From contig JAIVFJ010000195.1 in NCBI GenBank assembly GCA_025765615.1, positions 55,211 to 119,210 on the forward strand: a stretch of DNA of 64,000 nt, given 5' to 3'. Each line of letters opens with the position of its first letter. The first letter of the stretch is position 1. Positions 9,017 through 23,091 of the stretch are shown here, piece after piece. This DNA comes from Zopfochytrium polystomum. Lineage: Eukaryota; Chytridiomycota; Chytridiomycetes; Chytridiales; Chytridiaceae. Position numbers and translations under genes: made by a program. Below the pieces are notes generated by a model. The model was given only the letters and a program-made list of their open reading frames with translations. It ran no database searches and was not told where the DNA came from.

Positions 9017-12000
9017 TCAAGTGTCAACGTGGAACGCTCGCTTCCTTCTCTGGGTCGCAGCACCGTCCGCAACACTTTTAAGAAGCGCCGCGTTCGCAGC
9101 CCCCGTCTCGCCCACCATCGCTCCAAACACCGAACCCTCTCTCCGCAGCAAAACCGCCGGCTCGTCAAACTCCAAAACCGTCCCATCGCCCATAACCAGC
9201 ACGCGATCGTAGTCCACGACCGTGTTTAGCCTGTGCGCGATCGTCAGCACCGTCGCCTCGGCAAAGTCCTCCCTCAGCGACTTTTGGATCCACGCGTCCG
9301 TCTCGTAGTCGACGTTGGCCGTCGCCTCGTCCATGACCAGGATGCGAGGGTCTTTAAGCATTGCCCGCGCGAGGCAGAGAAGCTGGCGCTGGCCGACAGA
9401 CAGGTTTTCACCCCCCTCGGCGACGGGCGCGTCGAGGCCCTTGTCTCCGAGGAGCTCTCCCACGCTGCGCTTCAGCCCGGCGCGCTCCAGCGCGTCCCAC
9501 ATTTGCGCGTCAGAGTGCTCGGAGAACGGGTCGAGGTTGCTGCGGAACGTGCCGCCGAAAAGGGTTGGGTCTTGCGGTATGATGGCGAGGCCTCGTCGGA
9601 GGTCGGTCAACCCCAGGGACGACGTGTCCACGCCGTCTACGGTGATGGCCCCGTTGGACACTTCCACCATCCTGAAGAGCGCCTGCATCAGCGAGCTCTT
9701 GCCGCTTCCGGTGCGGCCGACGATACCCACCCTCTCGCCGCCGTTGACGGAGAAGGAGACTCGATCAAGAACGAGCGGGAGCTCTGGCGCGTATCGCAAG
9801 GAGACGTTCGAAAAGCAGACGCTCCCCTGGGTCGGCCAGTTCTTTGGCGGACGATTATGCGGGTTGATTGCCGCCGCCTCCACGGCGATTTCGTCCGAGT
9901 AGTAGCCAACTCGCTCGACACTGTTCATGGCGATTTCGGCCTGCAAAGAGAAATGGTCAACCGATTTGTGTGGTTGTCGACCTCTGTCATATCGTTCTTA
10001 CATTAGTGAGCTGAATGATGCATGCGTTAAAGATCTGCGTCACTTGGAGCGCGTAGCTAAGAGCAAGGCCAAGGAGTGCCGGGGATATTGATTTTGTCGC
10101 GACGATGCCAAAGACGCAGGCACAAAATATGAGGACGGCCCCAATCAGCTCCAGCCTTAGGCCAAGCCACCGAGCCGAAGCGATGAGAAGGAAATACGTT
10201 GCGTTACTACCGTTCGTAGCGGCGTCATTGTTTTTTGTAAACCGAGCCTCTTCTCGAAACCTATGCCAGATAAGACAACAAATGTCAATGCTCAATTATT
10301 TGGGTAGTGTCGATCGACAGAGCTGTTCTTACGCGCGTATTGTTGAGAGACCCGTCAGCGTCTCACCAAAGTTTGCGTACAGCGGCGAGCGGGAGATGGA
10401 TTCAAGTCGCTTTAGTTCCCTCGACGTCTGCCGGTAGAGTCTTTGAATGGAGTAGTAAACAACAAGCATTGGGATAAGCGGAGCAGCGAAAAGAGGTGTC
10501 GCATAGACAATAAGAAAGATGGTGGCGAAAGCTGAGGCCATCGTGCTCGCAAAGGATTGAATGTTGTCCATAAGTGAGTTGTCGATGCTGTCTTGGTCCT
10601 GTTGAGATCAACACGTTATGATTACATTGGTGGCGCGACTCTCAATGTGCCAAACCTTGCTAAATCTGTTGACAATTCTACCAAGAGGAGTTGTATCAAA
10701 GAAGCGCACAGGCGCCCTCATCACCCTACTCAGCGCACGTTCGTGCAAAAGTTTTGCGGCTCTTGTCCCAGAAAGGGTGTAAAATATCGCGGACACGTAT
10801 GTCATGATTGATTGACTGAGCGATAGACCAAGATATACTCCGATATACCCCATGACTTTGAAGGACGTATCGTACTTTCCCTCCGACCACCAGGTCAGCC
10901 AGAGGTCTGTGACGACCCGCGCCGCTTGACCGGCTGCGAGGAGGACGATAGCAGCGAAGACAAAAAGCAACCCGCCGCAGGCGCGAACGAAGGTCAACCA
11001 CACTCGGCCGGGGACAGTTCCAGTCTGGCGCTCCTCCACCTGCATGATACCCTTTCCGGAGTTGGTATTGGACGTGAGTTCATCCAAGGTGCCCACTTGT
11101 TCCTTGTCTCCGTCAGCAGTCTCTTTATCCAGGTCGACCTCCTCTGCGACGTGGTCGCGCAACATCCTTGCCAGCTCGCCATTCTCGCTCGCAGCAAGGT
11201 CCGTATACGTCCCTTGCTCGGCGATCTCACCGTCCCGCATAACCACCACCCAGTCGACCCTCTTCAGAACATGCAGCTGATGCGTCACCAGAACGCGCGT
11301 GCGATCGCGAAGCTCCCCGAGGATGCAATTTTCAAACAGAGCCTTCCCCACGTGCGCGTCGACTGCCGAAAGCGGATCGTCGAGCAAGATCAGCTGCGAC
11401 TCCTGGTACACGGCGCGGGCGAGGTTGACGCGCTGCCGCTGGCCGCCGGAGAGGTTGATCCCCTTCTCGCCGATGGACGTCAGGTCGCCCGCGGGGAGGA
11501 CCCGGAGATCCGGTTCGAGCGCGCAGACGGCCAGGACGCGCAGGTACCGTTCACGGTTAAATTTGTTGCCGAACAGAATGTTCTCCTTGAGCGTGGCGTT
11601 CTGGATCCACGCGGTCTGCGGGACGTAGCCGACTTTCCCGCCGACGGTGACCGTCCCTTGAAGCTTTTTCATTTCGCCCGTGATGGCGTTGAGGAGGGAG
11701 GACTTTCCGGAACCAACCGTGCCGACGACGGCGACTAATGAGCCTTTGGGGACGCGCAGCGTGATGTTGCGGAGGGTCGGTCGATCGGTGGATGCTGCAC
11801 GGGGCGTGTCGACGACGCCGTCTCCAGCATTCTCGGGGACCGTTGAATTTGTCGTAGATTTTTTCCACCAACTCTTTTTGGACTGTTTCTGGGAGGCGAA
11901 GGCTTTGGAGCTGGGTGGAGGTGCATCCCATTCGAATTCACCGTCTTCAACTCGAAGACCGTACTCGCTCTGCGGACTTACGAGGGGCAGCTCGCCCAGC

Positions 12001-13569
12001 TCAGGCGCGAGAAGGAGAGATTCGATGCGCGAAAGAGCGACACCAACGTCGGCAGAGAACGCAATGAGGCTTGGAACAACGATAAGAGGAAACCTGTGAG
12101 TGGTTTGTTAGTTCAGCTCAAATACTTTGTATTGACGGTGGAGCTAATTCCCAGCCAAACTTACCGAAGCTGACTAAACCAACTGAGCGATGAAAAAACT
12201 CTTGACGCATCCAGGGGATTTTTCAGTCCATACAGCGCAAACGAAACTGTGGATGTCATAACCGAAATGCTACCCGCGATTGTCGTTACAATGGCATAGA
12301 GAAATCCCCTCCTCCGGACTTGTGCAATTTCCAAAATGCGAACTTCTTCGATTCTTTGCAGAAACGGGGCCTCCCAGGCGAAGTACTTGATTGCCCGAAT
12401 TCCGGTCAGGGCCTCGGTCGTCAGCTTGACTCGCTTGTCCGTCAGCGGCGCGATGCTTCTCCGCACCTTTGACAGCATCCGGTACAGCGCGCTCGTCACG
12501 GGCGTCGAAAACACCAGTAGCGACATTCCCGCCACGGCCGCCCATCCGATCTGAGAGACGAGGAAGGCGACGACGACGAGCCCTTGGATCGGGCCGGTCC
12601 ACAGGATGTGCGCGACGGTGAGGAAGCTCTCAATGCGGTTTGCGTCGGTGGAGACCATGTTGACGACTCTGCCCGAGTTGAACTCTTGCCGCGCTCCAGA
12701 GGAGAGGCGGAGGGATTTGCGGTAGATGGCGCTCGACAGGGAGACGCGGACACGGACGCTCACCAAGTTCGAGCGAAATAGGAATGCACTGTAGGCCAAG
12801 GAGCCGATGACTTGGATTAAAAAGAGGGCTACGGAGAGCACGTAGCTTGGCGGGCGGATAGTCAGCATATCTGTGAGCTAAAATGCGGATATACTTACGC
12901 AGGGCTCATGTCGGACCTCTCGCCGTAATACGCTTCAGCCGCGTAGTCTATGAGGTACTTGACTAGAAGAGGTGAGAATGTCGATCTCCTGCAGAAAAAG
13001 AAATAGAAGTCAGACTCTCAGGAGGGAAGAACGCTTTTGGCTTAAACATCAGACACTTACATGTCAGACACCAGCCTGAGCATTCCAAGAGGCCAGAACT
13101 CGCCCCAAAAGAGACCGAGTAAAACACGCCTCAGTCGGCGCCCTTCTGCCGGCTTTTTCTCGCTGGGGCTCGCCGAAATGTTGGCCTTTGTCAAATCGTC
13201 GATCTTCCCGCCCTCTGCTGGCTGAAGCGGGGTACTGTGCAAGGTCCGCCGTCCACGCGGCTTCAAACTTGTCCGCGAGCTTCACCGTATCCAAAGAGGG
13301 GCTGACGCGCCACAGGTCACTCATCTCCAGTGGTCGTTTCCATCCCTTCAAGAACAGGCTGCCATGGTGCAAGTGGTTGTTACACTGGTGCCATAGTCAA
13401 GTGGAACGCAAGGAAGGAGTAAGGAGGCTTGCACTTACGGCGTGAGCCATTGGAACGTGAGTATGCTGAGCAGCGACGCCGATTCGAAAGGCGACGGCCC
13501 CGCGTCTTGGGGTGTCGGAGGCAACTCGAAGGAGGGACAGTCGGCGGCAGCGGAAGGCGAAGGCGACAT
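9017..13569 (-). CDS. ABC transporter, ABCC/MRP type, nine exons
   Basis: A full transporter of the ABCC subfamily, expected to export conjugated organic anions or drugs across the plasma or vacuolar membrane. Exons are 13439-13569, 13236-13358, 13061-13168, 12899-12988, 12165-12845, 10656-12093, 10333-10598, 10002-10260 and 9017-9940. They sum to 4020 nt (1339 residues) with phases agreeing at every junction. The order is LTFQWLTP start, TMD1, NBD1, TMD2, NBD2, with no TMD0. NBD1 has Walker A GTVGSGKSSL, signature LSGGQRQRVNLARA and Walker B LILLDDPLSAVD, with the Asp typical of ABCC NBD1. NBD2 has GRTGSGKSSL, LSVGQRQLLCLARA and LVMDEATANVD. The junction between exons 2 and 3 is least certain: the frame changes between 13190 and 13260, modelled as a 67-nt GT-AG intron (13169-13235), but an indel is possible. 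Individual ABCC substrates cannot be predicted from sequence. Confidence 0.88.
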
Positions 13570-14140
13570 TGCCACACAGGAATCGGTCGTGTTGCTGGAT
13601 TTGGGATGTTGGGGCTTCGGTGGCCACACGGCTGTGGGTGTTGCCTTTTATGCGCCAAGCTGAAGGAAAGATCGCTGAGCTAATCGCGGCTGTCCCTTGG
13701 TCGCGGAAAAATTCGTGAAGAGGGAGGTGTCTTTCCCCTCAGCACTATCATCTGCTCTGTTTCTCCGGCGATCCGAGCGCCGCATCGGACGGTGCCGTGC
13801 ACCCCACCAAAACTTCACAGCGCGAGCGACTGTCGCATCGATCAAACAAGTCTGCATCTGATTTTTCCTCTTTCGATCACGCAATTCGCTGACGGACTCG
13901 GTCTCGACCAACGTCGCCTGATTGCACACATTATGAACTGTGGGAACAGTAGGAAGCACAGTTATCTGCATTCGAACCGTGCGTACATGATCCGTCCGAC
14001 ACCACCCCACGAACGTTTCACTCACCGTCGCATCGATAGAATCAGCCAGACCGAGACTCCATGGATCCAAAACGCCTGATCGCACAAGTCGATGAAATCT
14101 GACCATTGTGCGGACTTTTTCACACTATTCATTCAATTTT
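13570..14140. other. Intergenic region 5' of the ABC transporter
   Basis: Holds the presumed transporter promoter. A 152-residue minus-strand open frame at 13648-14106 has no recognisable features and I do not call it a gene. Confidence 0.4.
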
Positions 14141-14202
14141 GGCAGTTTGCCACATAGCCGGTATCAGCATAAGCCGTCATTGATCGCATCCTCGCGCTGG
14201 CG

Positions 14203-16005
14203 ATGCGGCTGAACGACTGCGAGGTAGAGTGGTGGGACGACGCGCTGCTCAGGCTAGCCGACGCCGCGCTCCCTGCGGCTGCTGCTCGACTCTGGCTCGT
14301 GATCGAGAGCCTGGACTGGATGCTCCAGCACACGGCAATGACTGGCAACGCGGCGTCCTCGAGGCTGTTGTGGAGCGCTGTCAAGGGTAACGAGGCCACG
14401 TTGGCTATTCTTCTCAAGGCTGGAATATCGTACCTCGCGGTGGTAGCTGTCGTTCAGGCTTGGACAAGGATACGTTAATGTTCGTCTGGCGCGAGGCGGC
14501 CCTGTGCTGGACTATCAAACGGAGCTTTTCTGTGCAGCAGTGTTAGGTGGAACTGACTGACTTGAAGCAAGAGGCACAAGACGGACCTGAGCCTACTGTC
14601 AGTTATTGTTCTCACAATGCCCATAGAAATGCAGGTCTACTACAATTTCTTCTGGCCAGATACGATGCTTGCCTAGCAGGCATCCCTGAAGAAGCAATGA
14701 CTGAATTGTCTGAGACACTGCTTCGGGCTGTCGGAATTGCCCCAAATTGTTATGAATCACCCTCTGGAAACCTTCTAGAACATTCCTTCATGGAACCTTC
14801 TGGAACCTTCTGGAACCTTCTTTGCTTTCCTGACTTGTCTTGTTGTCATTGGTATCATTGGTATCATTGTATTACTAATTGCTCTTTCTGGAACTTTCTT
14901 TGAGTCTTGACAAGGAACACTCTCAAAAGGTATAAAAGGGTATGGGGGACCTGTCCCATCCCTCAAGTGAATTATTGTTTCCAATACAATCATCACTCCT
15001 CTCAGTTCCTTGTCTGCCTTGTCCTGTCCTGCCCTGTTCCTGACACAAATGTGAAGATGGCTGAACTCCTCGTGCAAAAAGGCGGAGATGTTCAGTATTT
15101 GGACAGCCAGCCTCTGTTATTTTTTTGCATCATAGGGTAATCTCGAAATATTTAACTGCTTCTGGATCATGGTGCATCTGTGACAGGCAAAGAAAATGGC
15201 TTTGTTGCAGCAGGGATGCTGCGCTGTTAAAGTTTTTGCTGGATACTTTAAGTCTGCCAGAAAACTTGCAGGAAGCTGGATATTGGGCTGATCTAGAGCT
15301 GTCTCTGCCACATGCTGTTTCTGACAGCAACTCTGATTTGGTGCAACTACTGATTGACATTGGAGTGGACGTATCAGTTCTGGATGCTGATACTCCTTGC
15401 AGCAGTGAACAAGAAATTCATCAAACCTGTGGTGCTCGAACTAGAGCATGAAGCTTGGAAGAATATGTCATTCTTCGACCAATGCCTGTGGAAGCCGCAG
15501 GTGAAGCAGGAGACTTGTCTGTCGTGCAATGGATATTTGGCCTTGCAGATGCAAAAGGCCACAGGCTTCACCTGGACTTGGCAGTTGTCCGAGCTGCAAC
15601 GCAGGCACAATGAGATTGTTCATCACCTTTATAGCTTGGATCTGATTGTCAATTTGAAAATGGTGTTCTCCTTAAAATTGTGGTGAAGAATAGTAATCTG
15701 GATCTGCTGGGTTTGTGCCAGCAGCGTGGAGCGGTATTGTCAACCAGCTGATGCCAGCTGTTGAATCAATATCGCCGGAACGGCTGCACCTCATGTTCAA
15801 ATCAGCTCCTTCCACGCACGAGGATTTGAACTTGGTGCTCATTACGGCAGAAGGCAATTTCGATATCAGGATGGTGCAAGCCTTGATTGAGCGAGGACCT
15901 GAGGTTTGTGCAGATGATGACAAAAGTGCGCAGGCTTCTTGCCAAAGGAGCCGATATTTTATCCAACCTCAACGAAACTATTCAGGCAGCAAGGTTGTCG
16001 CGTGA
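14203..16005 (+). pseudogene. Decayed repeat-protein (ankyrin-like) gene interrupted by a solo LTR
   Basis: Short, helical, ankyrin-like coding pieces succeed each other in changing frames: LLWSAVKGNEATLAILLKAG (14203-14478), NAHRNAGLLQFLLARYDACL (14547-14747), MAELLVQKGGDVQYLDSQP (15056-15110), ALLKFLLDTLSLPE and LVQLLIDIGVDVSVLD (15220-15390), and VLITAEGNFDIRMVQALIER (15835-15900). Several stops and frame changes separate them. A solo LTR sits at 14748-15045; removing it with one copy of the CAAAT duplication rejoins the reading frame as an ankyrin-type helix pair, so the insertion hit a then-readable gene. GC content is lower than in neighbouring intact genes, as expected of decay. Confidence 0.55.
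14748..15045 (+). mobile_element. Solo LTR of the chromodomain retrotransposon family
   Basis: 298 bases beginning TGTTATGAATC and ending GTTCCTGACA, flanked by perfect 5-bp duplications CAAAT (14743-14747 and 15046-15050). It matches the LTRs of the element at 48498-51678 in inverted orientation but lacks about 55 bases of U3 repeats. It keeps a TATAAAA box and the AAGTGAATTAT start segment. It carries six contiguous alternating GAA/TTC pentamers (14793-14820). It is the product of LTR-LTR recombination after insertion. Confidence 0.92.
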
Positions 16006-17301
16006 TGGAGAAATCCAAAAAAAAAGACTCGAGATCACCTGAAACGAGTAGGGTTGCATTCACATGCCTTGCAAATCGACTTTTGAAGAGATTCAAAAGT
16101 CAAAGAACAGCGAAATAAACGCCTTCGATTTGTTACCAGTGCTGTTCATTTGGTAGCCACTCTTCCACAGATTGCAGAGGTTGATTTTTAACTTTGACAC
16201 CGAAGGCATTCTGGGAACTGCCGCCATTTGTGCTGTCGTTGGCGGTAAGATGCTCTGTTGCTGGCGAGATGGAATGAACTATGAACAACGCAGCGCAGGT
16301 CTAGCGCTTCTTTCCTCAAATATTACCACGATTGCCACGACCCTGACAAACTCTTCCATCATGGCTTACTTCATCGAGCGACCATACACACCCATCAGAA
16401 GAGCAACCGGTAGTGCACGCTTTTGTCACTCTGATTCACTTATCCTCCTGGCATCAAGCAAACAAATTTACAAGTGCTTTATTCTTGTTCACACCACCAA
16501 ACCCCAACCCCGGTGGGGCACCCAGGAAAACGCGCCGAAGGCGATACGATGCACAAACTCTGAACCCGTCTGGGACTATGGCTACCGCGATCCGCAGATC
16601 ACGGGCACGACGACCGCCGCGGCCGACTACTCGGTCAAGCGCGCGCGGCCGCAGCAGGATCATTTTCGGGTCGTTCGGGGCCGGCGAGGATCACGTCCGG
16701 TTCCTGAACTTTCCGGACCGGGCGTTGTGTTTAAGAGGCGGGCAAAGGTTGCGGGCGGCGGCGGTACGGCTGCTGGGGAAGGCGGTGGTGGTGGCGGTGC
16801 GGTTGCGGCGGGTGCAAAGGGCAGACGGAGGGAAGAGTGAGTGCTCGGCTAAGTTTGAGATGTATCGCTTGATCTGAATGGTTTTCGAGGATAGGGAGTC
16901 TATTAGGCTAACGTCGACGCACAAGAAGCATTTCGCCACCGGTGGGCTCGTGGTGGACAGCAGTCTTTCTGCAGCGGCGGCAGGGAAGCCTGCAGGGCTG
17001 CCAACTCCAAAGGTTCGCCGACATTTTCGGCGCCTATCCAGTTTCTATCTCACATTTGGTTGTGCTTAGAGCGAGGCTCTGTTCACTGTTGCATCGTCCA
17101 CACTTTTGGATACCATCAAGGCCGCACAGCGACGGTAATTGTGAGAGGGTGATCGTGCGAGAGGAGTTTATGAACGTCAAGTTCGAGGGAAAGTCACAAA
17201 AATATATGCAGTGTATTTTTTTGATGTGGGTGGCTTCTCGTTCCTTCAACCCGTCGACTCCAAACAAAATCTGTCGCTGCGTGCGAAAGATGTCCCAAGA
17301 C
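16006..17301. other. Intergenic stretch without a supported gene
   Basis: Contains GC-rich open frames on both strands between 16410 and 16880 (for example a plus-strand frame from 16172 to 16840), but frames overlap, compositions are Arg/Gly-rich and no motif is recognisable. A small gene with introns cannot be excluded. Nothing is seen from 16880 to 17300. Confidence 0.35.
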
Positions 17302-17909
17302 TCACTTTTCGATGAGCGCGACGCACTCGATCTCCACCAGGGCGTCCCTCGGCAGCCGGGCGACCTGGACGGCTGATCGCGCTGGCCGCGCCTCGCCAAA
17401 GGCCTTTGCGTAGACCTCGTTCATCTTTGCAAAGTCGTTCATATCCTGAAGTGAGCGGGTGAGCGGAGGAACGGAGGGATCAATAACAATCACCGACAAT
17501 GCAGAGGCGGGACACCACACCTTCAAAAACACGGTTGTCTTCACGACGCGATCGAACGACGAGCCGCCAGCCTCGACGACGGCGCGGAGGTTCTTCAGTG
17601 CCTGCGCGGTCTGCGTTTGGATGTCTGTTCCGACGATCTCCATGGTGGTGGGGTCGAAGGCGATCTGACCGGCCGTGTAGAGGAAGCCGTTGGCGGCGAC
17701 GGCGTGGGAGAAAGGGCCTGGAGTTGTTCGAGGAGCACCGTTGAGAATATGAAAAGAGGCAGGTTGCAGGCAGGGAGCGGCGTGGCTCTCACGTGCACAG
17801 GAGGGTGTCCGATGAGGAGGAGGAGGACGAGGAGGAGGTTAGCGCGACACGCACCGATGGCCTTGGGGGCGAGCTCTGTCGCGACGTGGCGGAACGGTGC
17901 AGAGGCCAT
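17302..17909 (-). CDS. RIDA: RidA/YjgF/YER057c family enamine/imine deaminase
   Basis: RidA hydrolyses reactive 2-aminoacrylate and related enamine/imine intermediates made by PLP enzymes. Exons are 17855-17909, 17521-17717 and 17302-17445, joined across introns of 137 and 75 nt (GTGCGT and GTGTGG donors), giving 131 residues, the usual family length. Visible features are [14 protein letters not shown] at the N terminus, [11 protein letters not shown], the [20 protein letters not shown] segment and the C-terminal signature [20 protein letters not shown], whose Arg corresponds to the substrate-binding arginine of the family. No mitochondrial presequence is evident, so the protein is likely cytosolic. 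Confidence 0.93.
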
Positions 17910-18117
17910 GATGCTGATGATGATGATGATGATTGAATGATGCTTAATGAAAGGGGTTTGTTTGTTGGGCGGCTTTTTGTGTTGCAATATTTAGTTGACA
18001 TGACCATCTCCGTTGGGGCAGCGGAAATTCAAATCAAATCTGCGTTGTGAGTCACGCGGGAAGAAAGTGATTTCAAGTTTGATCAGTAGATTGACGTTTT
18101 CTTCGGTAGATTGATTA

Positions 18118-18171
18118 CAATTAGGAAACAGGTTTACCCGCAAACAATTAGGAAACAGGTTTACCCGCAAA
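18118..18171. repeat. Perfect 27-bp tandem duplication
   Basis: Two exact copies of a 27-base unit (CAATTAGGAAACAGG... to ...CGCAAA) lie 33 bases upstream of the ADH start codon, in its promoter or leader. Confidence 0.9.
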
Positions 18172-18203
18172 GCCTTGTTAGTCAGTTGATTTTGCAACTT
18201 CAG

Positions 18204-19929
<1,726 letters not shown>

Positions 19930-19967
19930 TGAACACGAAAATTACGATACAGGGCATGCTTCATCCA

Positions 19968-20503
19968 TCAGGGTTTCACGGTCACTCCCTTCCAAAACGC
20001 AACGAAACCCTACCACGACAGCAAATTTCAGTTCGACAATGACCTAGGCATGCAGAAAACGACATCTGACAATACCCCTCACCTTGATGTTCTTCGCTGC
20101 GTCCTTCGGCTCAGGTAGTACCTGAAGGAGACAGGAGGTGGTTAGATTTCGCCGAATCGGGGAGGCAGTGGAGTCACGACCATGCAGCGTCTTTGTTCTC
20201 CTTCCCATTGACGGAGATGGTGTAGTAGGATGCGGTACCCTTCAAACCGAAGACGGTGTGAGTTGGCGTCTCCGCGAAGTATTCCTTCTTGATGGACGAG
20301 GCAGGGATGTAATGTTCCCTGCGGTGATGTTAATGACGAGGAGTCAAAGCTGCCGCTCACCTTCGACAGTCTCGTAAGAGTCCGTTTCAGCGATAACCAC
20401 ACCGTTCCACTGGGAGATAAGGAGGAAAGTGAGCAGGGAAGAGGGCAGCGAAAGGAGACGCGGGTAGGCAGGTTGTGGCGAAGCGAACCTCAGCTGATGG
20501 CAT
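19968..20503 (-). pseudogene. DUF427 (PF04248) small protein with two one-base losses
   Basis: Exons 20489-20503, 20361-20409, 20181-20318, 20083-20121 and 19968-20009 encode a DUF427 domain: WNGVVIAETDSYETVEG, HYIPASSIKKEYF, LKGTASYYTISVNGKENKDA, PEPKDAAKNIK and FVAFWKGVTVKP. Total exon length is 283; two bases are missing for a 94-residue frame. The losses fall near 20314 (where family proteins read GNHY) and near 20116 (WYYPEP). Both can be explained by loss of one C. One intron would be only 42 nt. Either these are assembly indels and the gene is intact, or it is a very young pseudogene. Function of DUF427 is unknown. Confidence 0.75.
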
Positions 20504-21636
<1,133 letters not shown>

Positions 21637-22637
21637 ATGGACCTCTTACCATCCCCTGCCGTAGATGCGGCCTCCCAGATCTTGGCCAATGCCAGCACAA
21701 CAGCCACAAATTCGTCGCTTGGATCGCCCCCATCCACCCTTATGCTACTTGCTACAACTGTAGTCGGCTGCTGCGTTTTTGCCTCTTTCAGCGTACTGCA
21801 CATGCTGTTCTTCGAGAGATGGACGGACTGGCTGTACTACGAAAAGAAGATTCTCAAACGGAGGCAGCCACTCGGAAAGGTGGATAAACAAGAGCGTCTT
21901 CTCTTCGAAAACTTTAGTTGAGTATTCGCTTCTGCTCTTTTGCTTTCTTTTGGCCGCCTTGGGTACACGAGCGGATATCTTACACCAGCCCAGTCGATAC
22001 TGTCGTTCTTGCTTTCTTCCCTGTGCTCCTCCGCGCAAACGGAATCTTCACAAACACGACCGACTTCACCTTCAAGCCGCTCGACATCCTGGCATCTAAT
22101 TTGATCGTCTACCTCTCGTTCGACACCGTTTACTACTTTGCCCACCGCATCCTCCACGAATCACCCTTTCTTTACCGCACCATTCACAAGCGCCACCATG
22201 ACTCGCTCCCCGTCCACGTGTTCTTGACTGCTAAGGCCCATATCCTGGAAAACGTAATTGCCGTCTCCCCAGCTATGATCTTGTGGAATTTTATAACCAT
22301 GACGTTCATCACGAAAGGGGTCTTCAACTTTTGGACGATCATGCTTCCAAATTTGACCATGATTATGGAGTTCAATACGGCTCACGCTGGGTATCTTGAT
22401 CACTGGACCATGTACGTGGTGTCGCCGCTGCAGTGGAGCATCAAGATTCTTCCGTTTGCGAGGCGAGTCGCGGCGGAGCACGAAAACCATCACTTGATGG
22501 TCACCAAGAACTACGCACCGATGTTCCGTCATTTCGATCTTCTTGGCGGAACGCACGAAGGTCCCGCTGTGGAAAAGTACCAGACTGCGGATGTCATTGA
22601 GCAAACGTTCAAGCCAAGGAAGGCAAAGTCAAACTAG
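21637..22637 (+). CDS. Fatty acid hydroxylase / sterol desaturase superfamily protein
   Basis: A membrane di-iron enzyme of the superfamily that includes C-4 methylsterol oxidase, C-5 sterol desaturase and sphingolipid hydroxylases. Exons 21637-21916 and 21994-22637 flank a 77-nt intron (GTTGAG...CCCAG), giving 307 residues. Three histidine clusters are visible: HRILH, HKRHH and EHENHH. Hydrophobic segments include TLMLLATTVVGCCVFASFSV near residues 30-50 and further segments around the His boxes. It should sit in the ER membrane. The substrate cannot be assigned from sequence alone. Confidence 0.88.
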
Positions 22638-23091
22638 TAGTAGTGTGAATCATCGCTTCTTTCACTCCAAGGCCCCAATTTCTTTTTTTCCCACACTTTT
22701 TCCGGCTACTTGCTTCCTCATTTAATGAGACTCTCCTTTGACATCAAATCAGCTTGTCCATGAGTCTGTTTCACCCCGCCTCTTATTACGTTTGTTGCTT
22801 TTTGCTGTTTTCTTCTTTGTTGCTTGGGACCTTTGCCACACTTTCTTCTTGCTGCGACTTTCTCTCTCTCTCCGCAAAAATGAATGCAATCAAAAGGAGT
22901 GAGTTCGATGTCTTTCCTGGAGTCTCGTAGTCGTGCGGGGCGTTGTTACGACGCATCGCTTCATGTTTTGGACGGCCCGATGTTGGTGACAATTGACTTG
23001 CGAACCTGTGCCACTCTTCGGATACCCCAAACTGTGCTCAAGCCATTCTCTGGGATTATCTCCGCTAGTTCCAACCGCACTCAGAGCGAAA
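22638..23091. other. Intergenic spacer
   Basis: Pyrimidine-rich stretches but no supported gene. Contains the presumptive promoter of the WW-repeat gene at 23092. Confidence 0.4.

Noticed and set aside
12846..12898. 28-nt intron ending at 12871 in the ABC transporter
   Set aside because: Too short; using the downstream AG gives a 53-nt intron with a CTGAC branch site and restores the expected transmembrane segment.
13648..14106. 152-residue minus-strand open frame
   Set aside because: No recognisable motif, composition unlike neighbouring genes, no TATA box or splice support.
16172..16877. Overlapping plus-strand open frames of 222 and 154 residues
   Set aside because: Mutually overlapping, Gly/Arg-rich, no domain; cannot choose a frame.
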